A stretch of 64,000 nucleotides of DNA, from the NCBI GenBank assembly GCA_907165275.2, contig OU015659.1:4506501-4570500 (forward strand), given 5' to 3'. Below the pieces are notes generated by a model that saw nothing but the letters and a program-made list of their open reading frames with translations, had not been told where the DNA came from and did no database searches. Origin of the DNA: Zygaena filipendulae (Eukaryota > Arthropoda > Insecta > Lepidoptera > Zygaenidae). Shown piece by piece: positions 31,439 through 43,400 of the stretch (position 1 is its first letter; each line of letters begins with the position of its first letter). Made by a program: the position numbers and the translations under genes.

Positions 31439-31847
31439 TATATAATAATACTGAGCATAAACACATCAACAATTAATTATAATCATTAATTATAACTTAA
31501 TTACTGTTTTTATATTGTAAGGTGATATGAAATAAACGACAACAACCGTATCAAAAACAAAATATTAAACTGAGACATTAATATGACAACAAAACTGCTA
31601 GGTAACAAAAAAGGTGGTTCGAAATTAACATACACTTTAATCTTGATAAAACTGTACAATGAGGAAACAAAATTATCGTTTAAACGTTTATGATTCTTTA
31701 ATTAAATGTTTTAATATGTTTACCTCGTCTGAATCCATTGTTTACCTAGATAAATAAATTAAATAAATCGTTGCAGCACCAGAGGTCAACTCACGCCATT
31801 TCCCAAATACCCCAAATACCAGCCACAAACCACAAATTAATAAGACT

Positions 31848-32485
31848 AAGGTCCGTATTCCAGAAGGTTACTCAAGTCATGAATCTAGTTTTAAAACTAA
31901 TTTTAAGTAAAGCTTTAATTTTAGAACCTTACTTGAAACGAGATTTATCAATCAACCATCAGCTGAGTTATTTCCTTATTCTTAGAACGACGCTTGAGTA
32001 CTGATCCATACTCGAGCAAAGATTTGATCTTTGTTTACGTCTGTCATGTCAAGACCACTCAACCAACCAGAGTTCAAAATCTCTACTCAAGACTAGTTTC
32101 AAGTGATTAGAACCAATTAGAGTTCAGAATCTCCACTAAAGACTAGTTTCAAGTGATTAGAACTTAAAACGCATTCTATAATAAGATGTACGCTTGAGTT
32201 ATGATTCGAGCTTAAAACTAATCTCAAGAGAAACTTGATCTGAGTCACCTTCTGGAATACGGACCTAAGGTCCGTATTCCAAAAGGTTACTCAAGTCATG
32301 AATCTAGTTTTAAAACTAATTTCAAGTAAAGCTTTAATTTTAGAACCATACTTGAAACGCGATTCATCAATCAACAATCAGCTAAGTTATTTCCTTATTC
32401 TAGAACGACGCTTGAGTAATGTTCAGAGCTTAAAACTAATCTCAAGTAAAACGTGATCTGAGTCACCTTCTGGAATACGGGCCTA
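31848..32485. mobile_element. Two tandem MITEs with AGGTCCGTATTCC ends
   Basis: Copy 1 (about 31848-32268) and a shorter copy 2 (about 32269-32485) both run from AGGTCCGTATTCC(A)(G/A)AAGGT to ACCTTCTGGAATACGGRCCT. They share the join, CTAAGG. Their first halves are nearly the same. Copy 1 has an extra internal stretch of about 200 bp, so copy 2 is a deletion derivative or a tandem re-insertion. Confidence 0.8.
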
Positions 32486-32510
32486 AAACTACTTAGAGAT
32501 ACTACATACC

Positions 32511-32770
32511 AGCGTCCCAGCACGGCGGGCAGCGACAAAGCTGAACATTTTCAGCTTTGTCGCCACATCGATTTATCGCTGCCACAGACGTATAAGAGAA
32601 CATACGTCGCTCCAAACGAAACCTCATAAAAAACGAGCGACGAGCGACATAGCTCAACATTTTCAGCTTTATGACTGCCGCACCTTTTGAAACGCGGGAA
32701 ATTCAAAATGGTGTCACGTGACCAGACATGTCGCTGCAAACGAGCGTCGAGCGGCTGCATGAGGTCGTAC
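32511..32770 (-). repeat. Inverted relative of the 28.5-kb repeat, with a palindrome
   Basis: Contains a short palindrome, GCGACAAAGCTGAA / TTCAGCTTTGTCGC (32530-32561). It ends with the reverse complement of CATGCAGCCGCTCGACGCTC...GCGACATGTCTGGTCACGTG, matching 28462-28770. Confidence 0.65.
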
Positions 32771-33630
32771 CCTAATGAAATAAACGGAAATGAAATAAAC
32801 GAAAAAAAAAAACTAATTGAACGAGAAAATAAATAATAGACAAACTAGAACGCTAGAAACTCAGAATGAGGCTAGAAACCCTAGACATATGTCTAAATTA
32901 AATGTTAATTAAAAAATTAAATGTTCGTAATACTTTTTTTATAATTACATAGCTTTCTAAAACGAGCACAAGGTTTCGCATTTTTTAAAGCTGAAGTAAC
33001 AGTAAGTTACATCTCCGAAAACAATAAAAAAAAAAATCGTACCAATCTTATACTCTGTGGCGTCACGTCCCTTTCTTTCTCTTTCTCTCTAAGGCGTTGG
33101 TCGAGGTACCTACATGGTACCTACATGGTACCTACCTCAGGTACCTACCTAGTGATTATTTGCTCAGTGACAAGTGTATGACTGTATGTTTATTTTACTC
33201 TTTGGTGACAAGCAAGACATTGAATGCACAAACTGAATGAAAAGTTCGGTAGCACGTAGGTGGGTAGTCGATAGTTAATTTGTGTTAACTTTGCAGAAGT
33301 TTAACTACTTACTTAAACTAAGTTACACGTGATTACCTTTTCTCTGCTTACTTATATACACTAGACACTACCCTATCGTAGTGGTATTATTATTCTCCTT
33401 AACTACCACGTAGCTCCTTATTAAACTTGCAGTATATAAGTAAGTATAATATCTGATTTATCTGTGATATAAAGTAGGTAGATAAAATGGATAAGACTAT
33501 TCAGTAAGAACATAACATCATTTTGTGGTACAACTTTCATTGTGATTTGTGGTGTGTAAAAAAAACAGGTACCTAGGTATAAATTTCCATTTGCTTATTT
33601 ATACAATAGGTACAGTAGGAAACAAATGAA

Positions 33631-36600
33631 ATGGAATTGGTAAAGCCGATGATAATTATCCATGGAGGTGCTGGAGACATCCCTCAAAGTCGTGTTAAAG
33701 GTAAACTAGATGGCTCCAAAACAGCTGTTATTAAAGGATTTAAAGTATTGAAAAGTGGTGGATCTGCCCTTAGTGCAGTTGAAGCAGCAGTTTTGTCTAT
33801 GGAAGACGATGAAAATTTTAATGCTGGTGAGTTGTAAGAGTTGAAATCCTTCTATTTTCCCATTACTTTTCAACTGACTTCTTAAAAAACCTCCTCAGTT
33901 CTGCGTTCAGCTGTATGTATGTTTTTTAATGTATGTTCATCGATTACTCGATGATGGTTGGATCAATTTGGGAAATTGTTTTTTGTTTTAAAAGGATACA
34001 CTTCCAAGTTGGTCCCAAATCGGGATCTGATGATGGGATCTTGGAGAAATCGTGGGAACTCTTCAAATATTATAGTCAGTTATAAGTTTACACTGTGAAA
34101 GTAATAATTACTTTGTTTTTTTAAGGATATGGATCGGTTTTAAACCTTGATGGTGAAATAGAAATGGAAGCAAGTATTATGTGTGGCAGTAAATTAGATG
34201 TGGGAGCTGTTACACTTTTGAAAGATTTTAAAAATCCAATAACTATTGCATTAAAAGTCCTCACTGATTCACCCCATTCTTTATTGGGTGGTGAAGGTGC
34301 CAAGAGATTTGCCATCGAGAAGGTTAAATATTGCCATATTATTATCTTATTTTGTTCTAAGAGTATGTAAAAAAAATCACTATGTGTAAATAAATAATCT
34401 GTATTTAATTTTAGGGATTCACTACCGTGCCATCTGAAAGTCTGATAAGTCCTTTTGCGAAGAGTGCTCTAGAAAAGTTTTTACAAAACAGAGAATTTGG
34501 AAAAACAGAAATAGGTGAAGAAGATAAGGTAAAAAGAAGTTCAAAGTTCAAAGTATTTATTGGTAAACATGTTTACAGGTCATTAAAGGGCCCCACACAT
34601 TAACAGTCTGCCTGCAGTCTTTGATCCTATCGGATGGCCTGCCGTTCATAGTCTGCATAGCCCACACACTATAACGATTATTGCCTGTCGGCAATGGTCG
34701 AATGCTAGCTCTGCGTCTACACACTAGCAGGCGGCAACATACGGTGGCAATCGACAGTTCGCCTGCCGGCACGGGACGTACACACTAGCAGGCGGCAGTG
34801 TCGAAAGGCCGCCGGCCGACCTGCTAGTTTGTGTTCGATTTGGCCTTGAGATCTCGGACTGTCCGGCCGATACCTGTCGACGCAGGCCGCAAGCGGCCAC
34901 ACACTCCGGGTTCGCATTGGCCGTCAGTCCAAAACCTTCAGGGAAACTGTGAGTCTGTGACCTATTGAGATTAACTGACAGGCTGATATCCGCCGGCGGA
35001 CTGATAATGTGTGGGGCCCTTAAGAGGAAATAAAATAATAAAAATTATGATAGTACATTGTACACACAGAGTTCACACCTGTAATCTCTTGCAACATCTT
35101 TGTAGGAAATATCATATTTTACTTTTATAAAGAAATCAAAATTAACAGATTACAATTAATAATAACTAATAAATTTTTTAATATTGTAAAATAATAATAA
35201 ATCCATTTAATAAATTGGTCATTAAATTATATACCTATAATAAATAAATATAACATAGAAGACACAAAAAAATCTTCCTGATACATTTAACTTAATACAG
35301 ATATGTAAAAAATAATTATTATAAATTTATAAACTCGTCATAAGAGTAAAAGGACTGCTCGATTAACCAGCGTTTTAGTCGTCCCTTAAAACAGTTGAGA
35401 CTCGGTGCAGCCACTATGCAATTAGGTAATTTATTGTAGACAGTGGGGCCCATGACATGTGTTAGTTTACAAGATTTGATCATTTGGATTTGGCCAAAGA
35501 TGTGTGACGTTTGTATCTACATAATTACTTACTGTTGCCCGACTTGCCCGCAATGATACATGATTGGTTGTCCGTCGTGTGGTTTCGGAATTTTCGCAGA
35601 AACACTTTAATGTATAGAAATATAATTTTATGAACATTGACTGTATATATGTATATACAGTCAATATAGTAATTTTAATTATCTGATTGTAAAAAGAAAC
35701 TGAATATTTCTATTTGTTTATTTAAATATACAAAGTAGGTCACGAAATAATATAGGTATACACATATGTACACGAAAAGACACGAAATAATTGGTTTTCT
35801 GGAAGAGACTTTTTATTTCGTCTGAGGGAAGAGACCGCAACTATGCGATAAGACCGCCATTTGCTTTTTCCTTTTCTCTAGGTACTGTAATTTTATGTGC
35901 ACTAAAGGATTAAATAAATAAATAAATATTATCTACTTTAAGTACAACAAATAGTGATGTGATACAGTTGCTGATGTCTTATCTTAAGCAAATAAAATAT
36001 TGCTATTTGCACCCAGAATGTTTAGGTACCTGTTCTGTTCTACATGCTTTGTTTCAACATAGATAAAGTAATTCGCAAAGAAAATATTTTTCCCTTTATT
36101 AAATCAACCTTAATACAGGGAGGCGTGGGAACTGTGGGGGCTGTAGCAATAGATAAAAACGGCAATATAGCCGTAGCAACCAGCACTGGTGGTATGAGTG
36201 GTAAAGCAGTTGGACGCATTGGTGACACTCCTCAGATTGGTAGTGGTACTTACGCTGATAATAATATTGGAGGTGTCTCGACGACAGGTAAAAATATATT
36301 GATAAGTAGGTACGTATAAATTGCAAATAAAATAATTATAATATAATAAAATACAAAAGATCAACATAAACTTCACAATTCACAGGTCATGGTGAATCGA
36401 TACTGAAATATTGTTTGGCTCATACTATTGTTAAACTTATGGAAAATGGAAAAGATGCCAGTACTGCAACAAAAAGTGCAGTAATCGGTAAATGTTTTAA
36501 AATTTTAACGTAAGTATTCACGGTAACTTGACCTTAAATGATAATATTTTTAATTTTAAGGTATGACGGAAAGATTAAACAATACAGCTGGTGCAATAAC

Positions 36601-36736
36601 TTTATCAAAATCTGGTGAGTTTGGTGTCTACTTCAGCTCTAAAAGAATGTCATGGGCATTGGTAAAGGACGAGAAAATTTTGTATGGAATAGAACCTGGA
36701 GAAGTTTTCGACGAACATTATACTGATAATGTTTGA
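33631..36736 (+). CDS. ASRGL1: Isoaspartyl peptidase/L-asparaginase (ASRGL1-like)
   Basis: An Ntn-hydrolase of the plant-type asparaginase family. It cleaves isoaspartyl dipeptides and L-asparagine. Exons: 33631-33826, 34126-34322, 34415-34528, 36119-36287, 36386-36487, 36561-36736. All phases agree and give 317 residues, close to human ASRGL1 (308). The N-terminus [10 protein letters not shown] is the family signature. The autocleavage site is in exon 4: the threonine of [12 protein letters not shown] becomes the nucleophile of the beta chain. Downstream [19 protein letters not shown] and [15 protein letters not shown] hold the conserved substrate-binding residues. Codons are AT-rich throughout. 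Intron 3 (about 1.6 kb) carries a LINE 3' fragment that is itself interrupted by a MITE. The gene is divergent from Smurf. A palindromic MITE starts 35 bp after the stop. Confidence 0.95.
34540..35660 (-). mobile_element. LINE 3' fragment, interrupted by a MITE
   Basis: On the minus strand about 35470-35325 encodes [15 protein letters not shown] followed by [19 protein letters not shown] and a stop. This is the conserved C-terminal end of CR1/Jockey-group reverse transcriptases. The 3' UTR then runs down to a tail at about 34540-34565 (CAATAAATACTTTGAAC). Upstream coding remains to about 35660 carry stops. The 34583-35023 MITE splits the UTR. Confidence 0.7.
34583..35023. mobile_element. TTAA-flanked MITE with AGGGCCCCACACATTA ends
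   Basis: TTAA on both sides, terminal repeats AGGGCCCCACACATTA / TAATGTGTGGGGCCCT extending to CAGTC.GCC, and subterminal motifs CACACTAGCAGGCGGCA repeated twice. The GC-rich interior contrasts with the AT-rich host. The TTAA duplication fits a piggyBac-type transposase acting in trans (inference). Confidence 0.8.
35795..35935 (+). mobile_element. Related non-LTR 3' end fragment
   Basis: TCTGGAAGAGACTTTTTATT...GCGATAAGACCGCCATTTGC...GGATTAAATAAATAAATAAA. Same layout as the 3' ends at 31255-31438 and 60741-60909, but a different subfamily and tail. Confidence 0.55.
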
Positions 36737-36770
36737 AACAAGATAATTACCTATTGCCATTGTAAAACTT

Positions 36771-37009
36771 ACGGCCGCACTCAGAGTCGACTTTAATGAT
36801 TACTTAGTTAAGTATGGATTTTTAAAACAAAACTGCCGCAATCAGAGACGTTCAGTAAATTAATGTTAATTGGCATTCAATGAGATGTAACTTAATTAGT
36901 TAAATGCCAACTAACATAAATTTATTAAACTTGTCTGATTGCGGCAGTTTTGTTTTAAAAATCTATACTTAACTAAGTAATCATTAAAGTCGACTCTGAG
37001 TGCGGCGGT
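36771..37009. mobile_element. Almost fully palindromic MITE in the asparaginase 3' UTR
   Basis: The arms of about 110 bp run from CGGCCGCACTCAGAGTCGAC to TTAATGTTAATTGGCATT and back, ending GACTCTGAGTGCGGCGGT, with only a small loop. It starts 35 bp after the ASRGL1-like stop codon. No AATAAA occurs between the stop and the element; an ATTAAA occurs inside it (about 36983). The transcript therefore probably includes the hairpin. Confidence 0.8.
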
Positions 37010-37211
37010 TGATCATTTATACGTAAAAAATTAAATTACTCGCTCATTGTTACATTGCATTGTGCAGTTTTTTTTAAAGACTTGTATTGGGAGAAGGAGA
37101 AATAGCAAGCAATAATTAATACTTGAATACAGTTTTTATTAAGTAGTTTTAAATACTCAACCGTTTTCCATTCGACTGTATAAAATCAATCGTGTGGCGT
37201 ACCTACCGGTT

Positions 37212-37544
37212 AATAGGCTAGTTTCCTAAATTTTCTTTTTTAGTCCGTTTTGTAGATTATTAAAAAATATTGGACACGTATTTTTTAATTTTTTATGTAA
37301 CCAAAAAATAACGGAGATATATCAAGTCGAAATTTCACATGACGTCACGCCTCGCTACAGTTTGTTCGCACGTTATAGCGAGCTGTGACATCACGAGTCC
37401 CCCACCCTAAACTTTAATGCGCTTTATCTATGCATATTTCCATTATTTTAAAAAAGCAAAAAATACGTGTCTTTTATTTTTTTATTATCTAACTGACGGA
37501 CTAAATAGAATTTTGATTTTTTTTACCCAGGAAACTAGCCTATT
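37212..37544. mobile_element. MITE with AATAGGCTAGTTTCCT ends, copy 2
   Basis: Nearly identical to 21403-21731 but in the opposite orientation, including GACGTCACGCCTCGCTACAG and CCCCACCCTAAACTTTAATG. Confidence 0.85.
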
Positions 37545-37675
37545 CTAGTTTATTTTGCGCCATAAACAGTTTGGGACCGTGGGTATTTTGCCGAATAACA
37601 AAGCTGCTGCATTATAAAACGCCAACTTACGTTAGTAAAAAAGTGAAATCAATTTTATAATTTGCTATTTATAAT

Positions 37676-38480
37676 GCTGACCCCCGCAGTTTTACCCACG
37701 GGAATTTCGGAGGACCCGCTGGAAATCCGGGATAAAAATTACCCTATTAGGCTTCCTATCTATAAGTCAAAATCGGTTCAGTAGATCCATAGATTACAAT
37801 TTACAAACTCACAATCTCCGGAGTTCCCGCGGGAATTTCGGGATAAGAAGTACCCTATATTACTCAGGATCACTGTAGCTTCTTATAAGTAAAAGAATAG
37901 GTTCAGTAGATCCAGAGATTACCCCCTACAATCTCAGACGAATTCGTCTGAGCCTACAATCTCACAAACTTATAATCTCCGGAGTTCCCGCTGGAATTTC
38001 GGGATGAAAAGTACTCTATGACACTCAAAATCACTATAGCTTCCTATAAGTGGAAGAATTTTCAAAACCAACCGTTTCAGTAGATCCAGAGATTACCCCC
38101 TAAAACCTCACAAGCTTGCAGTCTCCGGAGTTCCCGCGGGAATTAAGGAATAATAAGTTCCCTAAATTACTCAAGATCACTGTAGCTTCTTATAAGTAAA
38201 ATAATTTTTTAAATCGGTTCAGTAGATCAAGAGATTACCCCTTACAATCTCACAAATATACGAACTCACAAACTCCGGAGTTCCCGCGGGAATTCCGGAA
38301 TAAAAAATACCCTATGACACTCAGGATCACTGTAGCTTCCTTTAAGTGAAATAATTTTCAAAATCGGTTCAGTGTCTAGTTAATCTGAGGTTCAATAGAT
38401 CCAGAGATTAACCCTTGTCCCTTACATTTTAAAACGTCACAAACTCGCAAAGTTACAAACTTTTGCTCTATATAGATTCT
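37676..38480 (-). repeat. Tandem amplification of Helitron-like internal segment
   Basis: Five to six diverged units of about 120-170 bp. Each has CTCCGGAGTTCCCGCGGGAATT, a GATAAAAARTACCCTATG-like segment, CTCAGGATCACTGTAGCTTC, and AAATCGGTTCAGTAGATCCA followed by GAGATTACCCC. Only the outer units look like ends. It appears to be a Helitron-like copy that has expanded internally. Confidence 0.7.
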
Positions 38481-38510
38481 AGATTCGTAGTACCTCTAGT
38501 AGTATCTCTA

Positions 38511-39434
38511 ACCGCCGCACTCAGAGTCGACTTTAATGATTACTTAGTTAAGTATAGATTTTTAAAACAAAACTGCCGCAATCAGAGACGTTCAGTAAAT
38601 TAATGTTAATTGACATTTAATGAGATGTAACTTAATTAGTTAAATGCCAATTAACATTAATTTATAAAACTTGTCTGATTGCGGCAGTTTTGTTTTAAAA
38701 ATCTATACTTAACTAACCGCCGTACTCAGAGTCGACTTTAATGATTACTTAGTTAAGTATAGATATTTAAAACAAAACTGCCGCAATCAGACAAGTTTAA
38801 TAAATTAGTGTTAGTTGGCATTTAACTAATTAAATTACGTCTCATTAAATGCCAATTAACATTAATTTAGTGAACGTCTCTGATTGCGGCAGTTTTGTTT
38901 TAAAAATCTATACTTAACTAAGTAATCATTAAAGTCGACTCTGAGTGCGGCCGTAACTCACCGCCGCACTCAGAGTCGACTTTAATGATGACTTACCGCC
39001 GCACTCAGAGTCGACTTTAATGATTACTTAGTTAAGTATAGATTTTTAAAACAAAACTGCCGCAATCAGAGACGTTCAGTAAATTAATGTTAGTTGGCAT
39101 ATAATGAGATGTAACTTAATTAGTTAAGTGCCAATTAACATTAATTTACTAAACGTCTCTGATTGCGGCAGTTTTGTTTTAAAAATCTATACTTAACTAA
39201 GTAATCGTTAAAGTCGACTCTGAGTACGGCGGTTAGTTAAGTATAGATTTTTAAAACAAAACTGCCGCAATCAGACAAGTTTTATAAATTAATGTTAATT
39301 GGCATTTAACTAATTAAGTTACATCTTATTAAATGCCAATTAACATTAATTTACTGAACACTGATTGCGGCAGTTTTGTTTTAAACATCTATACTTAACT
39401 AAGTAATCATTAAAGTCGACTCTGAGTGCGGCGG
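38511..39434. mobile_element. Cluster of about five copies of one palindromic MITE
   Basis: Units: 38511-38715 (right arm cut short), 38716-38954 (complete), 38959-38995 (terminal 37 bp only), 38995-39233 (complete), 39234-39434 (left end missing). All share ACCGCCGCACTCAGAGTCGA ends and the AACTGCCGCAATCAGA inner arm, and match 36771-37009. The joins fall at or near element ends, so copies inserted into or recombined with each other. Confidence 0.85.
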
Positions 39435-39444
39435 AAGAATAACT

Positions 39445-39679
39445 GGACATAGATAAGCAATAGTGTGTTAACCCACATTGGAGAAATTTTGAGTAAATCG
39501 TGTTTTAAAATTATAGCAACATTTTCTGTCAATATTTTTTATGTTCAATATTTAGTTACATACTTAAACAATGTAATAAGGTAAACACATAATTAAAAAA
39601 CGTTCCCTAACTGTCAATAAATCGTTCTGAATAGGTAACTTAATTTTGTGGGTTAACATGTTATTGCTTATCTGTGTCC
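39445..39679. mobile_element. MITE with GATAAGCAATA ends, copy 3, AACT duplication
   Basis: GGACATAGATAAGCAATAGT at the left and ATTGCTTATCTGTGTCC at the right, with AACT directly flanking both sides, which looks like a 4-bp target duplication. This is the cleanest of three copies. Confidence 0.75.
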
Positions 39680-40423
39680 AACTAGCATATTGTTCTGAGA
39701 TCTCTAAGTAGTTTGTGGATTCGTAGACGGAGAATATAGATTCGATGTACCTATCATCTCATTAATCTCTAGTCTTTGAACGTTTGAGGTTTGAACACAG
39801 TTCCTCATCATTCAGTCCCAATCTAAGAACAATAACAGTAGCATATTCTTCTGAAGTCCCAATCTGAGGTAGGTAGGTACCACAAATTAACTAGACTTAT
39901 GTAGTACCCTCTCTTCTGAGTAGGTACCTACCTACACCACCTACACCTCAACCTACACCCGATTTTTTTCTTCAAATTGACGTGACACTGGCACAAATAA
40001 TTAAATTGATGGTACTTAGGACTTTTGGCTGGATTTTATCAGTAACGGACGTCAGTTTTATTTCAAAAGTTCCGGTAAAGCCTCGAAATGCATCTCACCA
40101 ATGTAATATCAGAAGAAGAAAAATACCACTGAATTGGCTGTATGGACTTAGCTTCTTTGGCCTTCCCCATTGGGGTAAATTAATAAAAGAAAAACACAAA
40201 CAGTCAATTTGTAAATAATTAGATGGAACCACAGACGAATAAGAGAACATACTGTTGATGGAACGTAGTGATTACCAGGTGATTACCTTCTCTCTGGTAA
40301 TCAATCACTAAATGTCTAAATGATTATTGCTGGAAGTTTTGTTTTCGTTATCACCGTATTCGTCTGCACTGAATTTGGTTAAGATTTCATAATAACCACA
40401 ATAACGTAGAGGCTCGTCAAGCA

Positions 40424-43400
40424 ATGAAAAGTATTTTTATGAACACCAGCTTACCGTTAAGATTCAAACCACCGGAGTTTCATTATTTTAACTGGATATA
40501 TGGTTCGGCACCTTGTTTTCCAGTTAGTGCCTCTAAAATAAATATAATAACGGATCCTGACAAGTTTTATGATACTCTATGCGAAAGATTTAAACGCGCC
40601 ACTCGCAGGATAACTGTTGCTAGCCTATATATCGGTGTCGGAGCTTTAGAAGGGCAGCTGTTAGAGATTACCAAAGCAAACTTGATGAGAAATGAAAATT
40701 TAAAGTTTCATATACTATTGGACTATCAACGAGGGACAAGAGGTACTAAAAACTCCCTGAGTTTGTTGCAAGAGTTTGTCAACAATGCCCCTGATCAGTG
40801 CAATGTTGCGATGTACCAAACCCCTCGGCTTCATGGACCGTGGTCGAGGATGCTGCCTTCACGATACAACGAGTTAATTGGGCTGCAACATATGAAACTC
40901 TACATCACTGATGACAAAGTGCTGCTGAGTGGTGCAAACTGTTCCAAAGATTATTTCCAAAACAGACAAGATCGTTATATAGAGGTAGAGGATGGTGATC
41001 TTGCCGACTTTTACTGTGATCTCATAGGTATGCCTGTAAGTTTGTCTTACTTTTTAATTTTAGTCTATTTTTTATAATTTGGCCTTTATTAACTTCTCGC
41101 AAAGGATTTTTTTTTGAAAAAAGTTGTTTTTTATGATTTTATCAAATCAAATTTCTTATACAGATGAGGTGAGTTGCTTAAGTAAAAAATATGTGAAAGA
41201 TGGAACTTTAAGCCTTTATGATAGCAAAACAGCTGAAGTGAAAGAGGGCTCTGTAAAGATTGCAAACTTTTTAGACAAATGGAGAGAAAGGCAAGAAAGC
41301 AAATTATTGTCTTTAAAAAATGGTAAGTTCTGTGATATATTATTATATCTCATTGAAAAATATAAATACAATATAATATATTAAAGGTTTTGAATTTTAT
41401 AGCCCATGGTGCTAGTTTCAGTTATAATTACTGTTATGACATTTACCTATAAAATGATTATGAATACCGTTTTTATTATAGATATGAACCATGATACATG
41501 GGTGTTCCCATTGATACAGATGGGAGAGTTTAATATCAGACAAGATGAGATGGTGACCATGGGACTACTAGAGTCTGCACCAAGAGGCTCTTACGTCAGG
41601 CTTGCCACAGGATACTTTAATCTCACAGATCAATACACTGAAACACTGCTCAAAAACTGTAAAGCTTACATAAGCTTGCTTATGGCACACCCTACTGTAA
41701 GTTTATTTTTTGCAATATTTATGTTATTTCACTGATCATTTTATTTCTCATTTACTCATGTGGGTATTAATTTTCAGGCTAATGGCTTCTTGGGTGCTTC
41801 TGGGCCAGCAGGTGGAATACCTCATGCCTATTCACTTATAGCTAGCAAGTGAGTTTTTCAGGGTTGAAAAAAATTATGATTAGGATAACAAAGCATAGTT
41901 CACGAAAATATGGTGTTATATGCAGTAAGACATGCAGCTAAGCGAGTTAATACGACCATTAAGTAATTGAAATACTTGTGACTTATATTTTTATTTGTGG
42001 CAGGTTTTGGGAAAGAGTGCAGGATACAAACCAAACTAGTAGAATTCGGATGCTGGAGTATCAGCGGAAGGGTTGGACATTTCATGCAAAGGGATTATGG
42101 TGAGTGTTCATTTGTTTCAGACAGAGTCTAGTTGAAGTAAAGTATGGGACTCTTTCAGAAACTCCTTCTTCTGGTATAGAAAGTATCCTATGTTACTCGT
42201 GTAGCTTCCTGTCAGTGAAATATTTTTTTAGAACTGGTTCAGTATATCTGAAGATATCCTTACAGATATAAATGCTTTCCTCTTTTTATATTAGTGTAGA
42301 TTTTAGGCATCTTTCTCTTTCATCTATATTCATTCCATCCATCCTGCGATGGCTCCTGATGCCGAAAAGTTTTCTAGGTAAAGAATTTTATTTTATTCGG
42401 TTCACCAGCAGTTGTTACAACAATTCATGCTCTTAATTAATTCACAAATTATTCATTATAATTGGCTACTTGACAAAAAATTTTTTTTTAGTCCGTCGTG
42501 TAGATTAGTAAAAAATATTGGACACGTATTTTTTCTTTTTTTACGTACTCAAAAAATAACAGAGATACATTGAGTTGAAATTTCGCGTGACGTCACAATT
42601 CTGTGCGGTTTGTATGGCGCTTATAATGAATATTGACGTCACGAGCCCCCCACCCTAAACTTTAATGCGCTTTATCTATGTTCATTTTCATTAAATTGAA
42701 AAAGCAAAAAATACGTGTCTATTATTTTTTTATTTTCTAACTGACGGACTAATTAGAATTTTGATATTCATACCTTGGAGAATACCCAATAGGGTACTTG
42801 CATGAAATTTATAATAAGAAATTGTGTCCATATTTCAAAAATAGAGCCTTAGAAAAGCGTTATCGTGAAAGATTTACTAAAAAAAATTCAATAGTTTCCA
42901 AAATATTCAACTTTTAATTTTGTGAAACGAAACGTTGCAACGAAACACCAATCACAGCCACGCTTAACACATGACGTCACTTTTATTTTTTTTAGGAAAG
43001 ATTTACCTCTTTCAGAGAAGGCAAAAGAAACTAAGTGCATACAGTCAACGCATATTTTCCATTTTCTGAAGTTTTTTACTTTAAAATGCACCAGTAAGAT
43101 GAATTTCGATTCTTTACTGGAACTTTTGGAAGTAACTCGACACAGTTCAACCTTAATTTCGCTTTTTGACATTGAATTTATCTGTCTGTCAGTGTCGCAT
43201 GACCCTGTCAATGTGACAGTGACATTTCTATCACAGATAAATAAGGCGTAATTTTGAACAAGTGACGTCATTCCGCGTTTCGGCGGTAAAGTCTAAAGTA
43301 GGAACTTTGAAACGCTCTATTTCATTAATTTATGCATATATTTTTTTTCTTTTTCTTGCTTTGTCTAAGTAGGCCATATATCTTTAAAATAGACTGAAAA

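Noticed and set aside
37676..39434. Regularly repeated sequence that might be read as a CRISPR-like array
   Set aside because: The units are diverged transposon pieces of unequal length in a eukaryotic genome, with no spacer structure and no cas genes.
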